A stretch of 34,625 bases of DNA from positions 1 through 34,625 of the forward strand of contig CALKIV010000052.1 of NCBI GenBank assembly GCA_937995835.1, written 5' to 3'. The DNA comes from an uncultured Dysgonomonas sp. GTDB taxonomy: Bacteria > Bacteroidota > Bacteroidia > Bacteroidales > Dysgonomonadaceae. Positions 33,347-34,625 of this stretch are shown here, piece by piece; the first letter of the stretch is position 1; each line of letters opens with the position of its first letter. Position numbers and translations under genes: made by a program. The notes beneath the pieces were generated by a model. It did no database searches, had not been told where the DNA came from, and worked only from the letters and a program-made list of their open reading frames with translations.

Positions 33347-34625
33347 TTATTTTATCTTAGAAAAAGTAAGTCCTTCTGATGTAATGTAACTCTCTACATC
33401 ATTTAGACCTTTGAAGGTTTGCACCCAATACAAATTATAATCTATTTGACGGTTTATAGTCTTGATATCAGCATATTTCAATTGGAATGTAGTAAATGTT
33501 GCAACTGAATTTGTTGGCAATACTCCTCCAGTAGCCCAACCTTGAGAGCTTAAATCATAGACGAAAACACGGCTACCATCACTACATAAATATTCATTAA
33601 GCCATTTGTTATTATTGCCATTCAACCCTCCACTATATGTTGCTCCATTGCTACTACCTGACCCATCTAATGTCATATTGCGAGCTGTTACTCCTTCATT
33701 TGCATAAAGATCTTTCACATCATCAATCTTGATAGCTATATAAGGGTACTTGCCAGCATGTAGCCATGTCTTAGGGCTCCAACATCTTAGGTCAGCTCGC
33801 TGATTGGTAGCATTCTGTGTATAAGTTGTTACTGTGATCTTACCATAACTCCATACATGAGATGAAGAGGTGCCATTACCGGATTGTTGTGCGTTATACC
33901 ATGAATAATTATTTTGATCGTGAAATAATTCGCGTACTAAACCTTCAGCCAAATTCAACTTAATTGAGGCATTAGTCCCGTTAGGGCATGTAGCTGTAAT
34001 AGTTACATTACCAAAAGCACCATTTTGATTGAAAGTTACAATACCATCTTTAACGGTTGCAATCGTTTCGTCACTAGATGTCCAATTAATCAACGATTGA
34101 GTTGCATTTGATGGTACCATTGTATATGTCAGACTTAATGCTTTTTCATTTATGGCACATAAGTAACTATTATCAACAGAATTCTTTTGATCGATAGCGA
34201 TGCTTTCAGGGTTGATAATTTTATTAACTGTGATAATCTTTGTTGCAACTACATTCGCCCCATCTAGAGATGTTGCAGTAATAGTAACTGTAGCTGCATC
34301 TTCGCTATTCTCTATGCCAGTTACCAAACCATTACTATTGACGGTAGCAATCGTTTCGTCAGAACTTGTCCATTTTACCGTTTTGTATGTGGCGTCTATT
34401 GGTGTAATGGCTACGGAGAGCTGTAAAGTTTCACCGGCAAAGACCTCATCAGAATCAGAGGGTGAATTTATAGCAATAGATTGCGCTTTAACTAAAGTAT
34501 TAGATACTACAACCTTTAATGTCCCATAGATATTACTGCCTGCATAAGACGGATCGGGAGCAACTTGAATGTTGTAAAACTTCATCATAAAGTTTACCAG
34601 TTTATATGATATTTGCTTAAGTGTT
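33347..34625 (-). CDS. Surface glycan-binding-like protein with two Ig-like (BIG_2) repeats, 5' end outside the window
   Basis: The reading frame stays open to the right edge (codons upstream of the ATG at 34588 continue without a stop), so the start, signal peptide and first domain are missing. Visible: two bacterial Ig-like repeats of about 96 residues, each with WTSSDETIATV (one preceded by SIAINS, one by SIAIDQ), followed by a C-terminal beta-rich domain of about 200 residues with many aromatics (NNYSWYNAQ; RADLRCWSPKTWLHAGKYPYIAIKI; YNLYWVQTFKGLNDVESYITS). This layout fits the SusE/SusF-like binding proteins that follow SusD; similar C-terminal domains occur in DUF4979-type Bacteroides proteins, a placement I cannot confirm. 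It probably binds the acidic glycan at the surface. Its position implies a SusC/SusD pair just beyond the edge. Confidence 0.75.
   Translation of the reverse strand, partial: TLKQISYKLVNFMMKFYNIQVAPDPSYAGSNIYGTLKVVVSNTLVKAQSIAINSPSDSDEVFAGETLQLSVAITPIDATYKTVKWTSSDETIATVNSNGLVTGIENSEDAATVTITATSLDGANVVATKIITVNKIINPESIAIDQKNSVDNSYLCAINEKALSLTYTMVPSNATQSLINWTSSDETIATVKDGIVTFNQNGAFGNVTITATCPNGTNASIKLNLAEGLVRELFHDQNNYSWYNAQQSGNGTSSSHVWSYGKITVTTYTQNATNQRADLRCWSPKTWLHAGKYPYIAIKIDDVKDLYANEGVTARNMTLDGSGSSNGATYSGGLNGNNNKWLNEYLCSDGSRVFVYDLSSQGWATGGVLPTNSVATFTTFQLKYADIKTINRQIDYNLYWVQTFKGLNDVESYITSEGLTFSKIK
34059..34361 (-). repeat. Internal direct repeat of the Ig-like module
   Basis: The 15 bases GCAATCGTTTCGTCA occur at 34059-34073 and again at 34347-34361 (plus-strand reading), 288 bases or exactly 96 codons apart. 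They encode the shared DETIA core of the two Ig-like repeats. This is a protein-domain repeat, not a mobile element. Confidence 0.7.

Noticed and set aside
1..34625. Search by eye for CRISPR arrays, insertion sequences, tRNAs, attachment sites and phase-variation inversions
   Set aside because: No regular short repeats with spacers, no transposase- or recombinase-like frame, no cloverleaf-like gene and no invertible-promoter inverted repeats were seen.

Overview
The window looks like a chromosomal stretch of a Bacteroidales bacterium (Bacteroides, Parabacteroides, Dysgonomonas or a close relative). The reasons are a SusC/SusD pair, many secreted carbohydrate-active enzymes with Bacteroidetes-type lipoprotein signals, promoter elements of the TAnnTTTG type, start codons without clear Shine-Dalgarno sites, and AT-rich DNA. 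I see no rRNA, tRNA, transposase, integrase or CRISPR array. The genus cannot be settled from the sequence alone.

The left half (about 90-17402, + strand) is one polysaccharide utilization locus for beta-mannan. It starts with an AraC-type regulator. After a 236-base control region with a direct repeat and a good promoter comes a tightly packed operon: GH130 mannosylglucose phosphorylase, an unknown lipoprotein, SusC, SusD, a GH28-GH26 fusion lipoprotein, a GH5_7-GH26 double mannanase, a stand-alone GH28-type beta-helix enzyme, a GPH-family sugar:cation symporter and a mannobiose 2-epimerase. Read together: surface GH26 cuts mannan, SusCD imports the fragments, periplasmic GH5/GH26 trims them to mannobiose, the symporter brings mannobiose into the cytoplasm, the epimerase turns it into mannosyl-glucose, and GH130 phosphorolyses that to mannose-1-phosphate and glucose. 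The unexpected part is the two GH28 (pectinase-clan) modules, one of them fused to a mannanase.

A 371-base convergent intergenic region (17403-17773) with two inverted repeats separates the halves.

The right half (17774-34625, - strand, transcribed leftward) is a second locus whose beginning, and presumably its SusC/SusD pair, lies beyond the right edge. In transcription order it encodes an Ig-repeat surface protein (5' end missing), a PL38/alginate-lyase-like lipoprotein, an alpha/beta hydrolase (probable esterase), GH97, GH127, a clan-N beta-helix enzyme, a heparinase II/III-like lyase, a beta-helix protein of unknown function, GH43 and a GH88 unsaturated glucuronyl hydrolase. This set points to an acidic, uronate-containing polysaccharide decorated with arabinofuranose/xylose-type and alpha-linked hexose residues and perhaps esters. 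No sulfatase is present, which argues against glycosaminoglycans, ulvan and fucoidan. Lipobox context suggests the PL38-like lyase works at the cell surface and the GH88 in the periplasm.

The most interesting possibility is that the two convergent loci together attack a composite or co-occurring mannan/uronate material. This is inference from gene content only.
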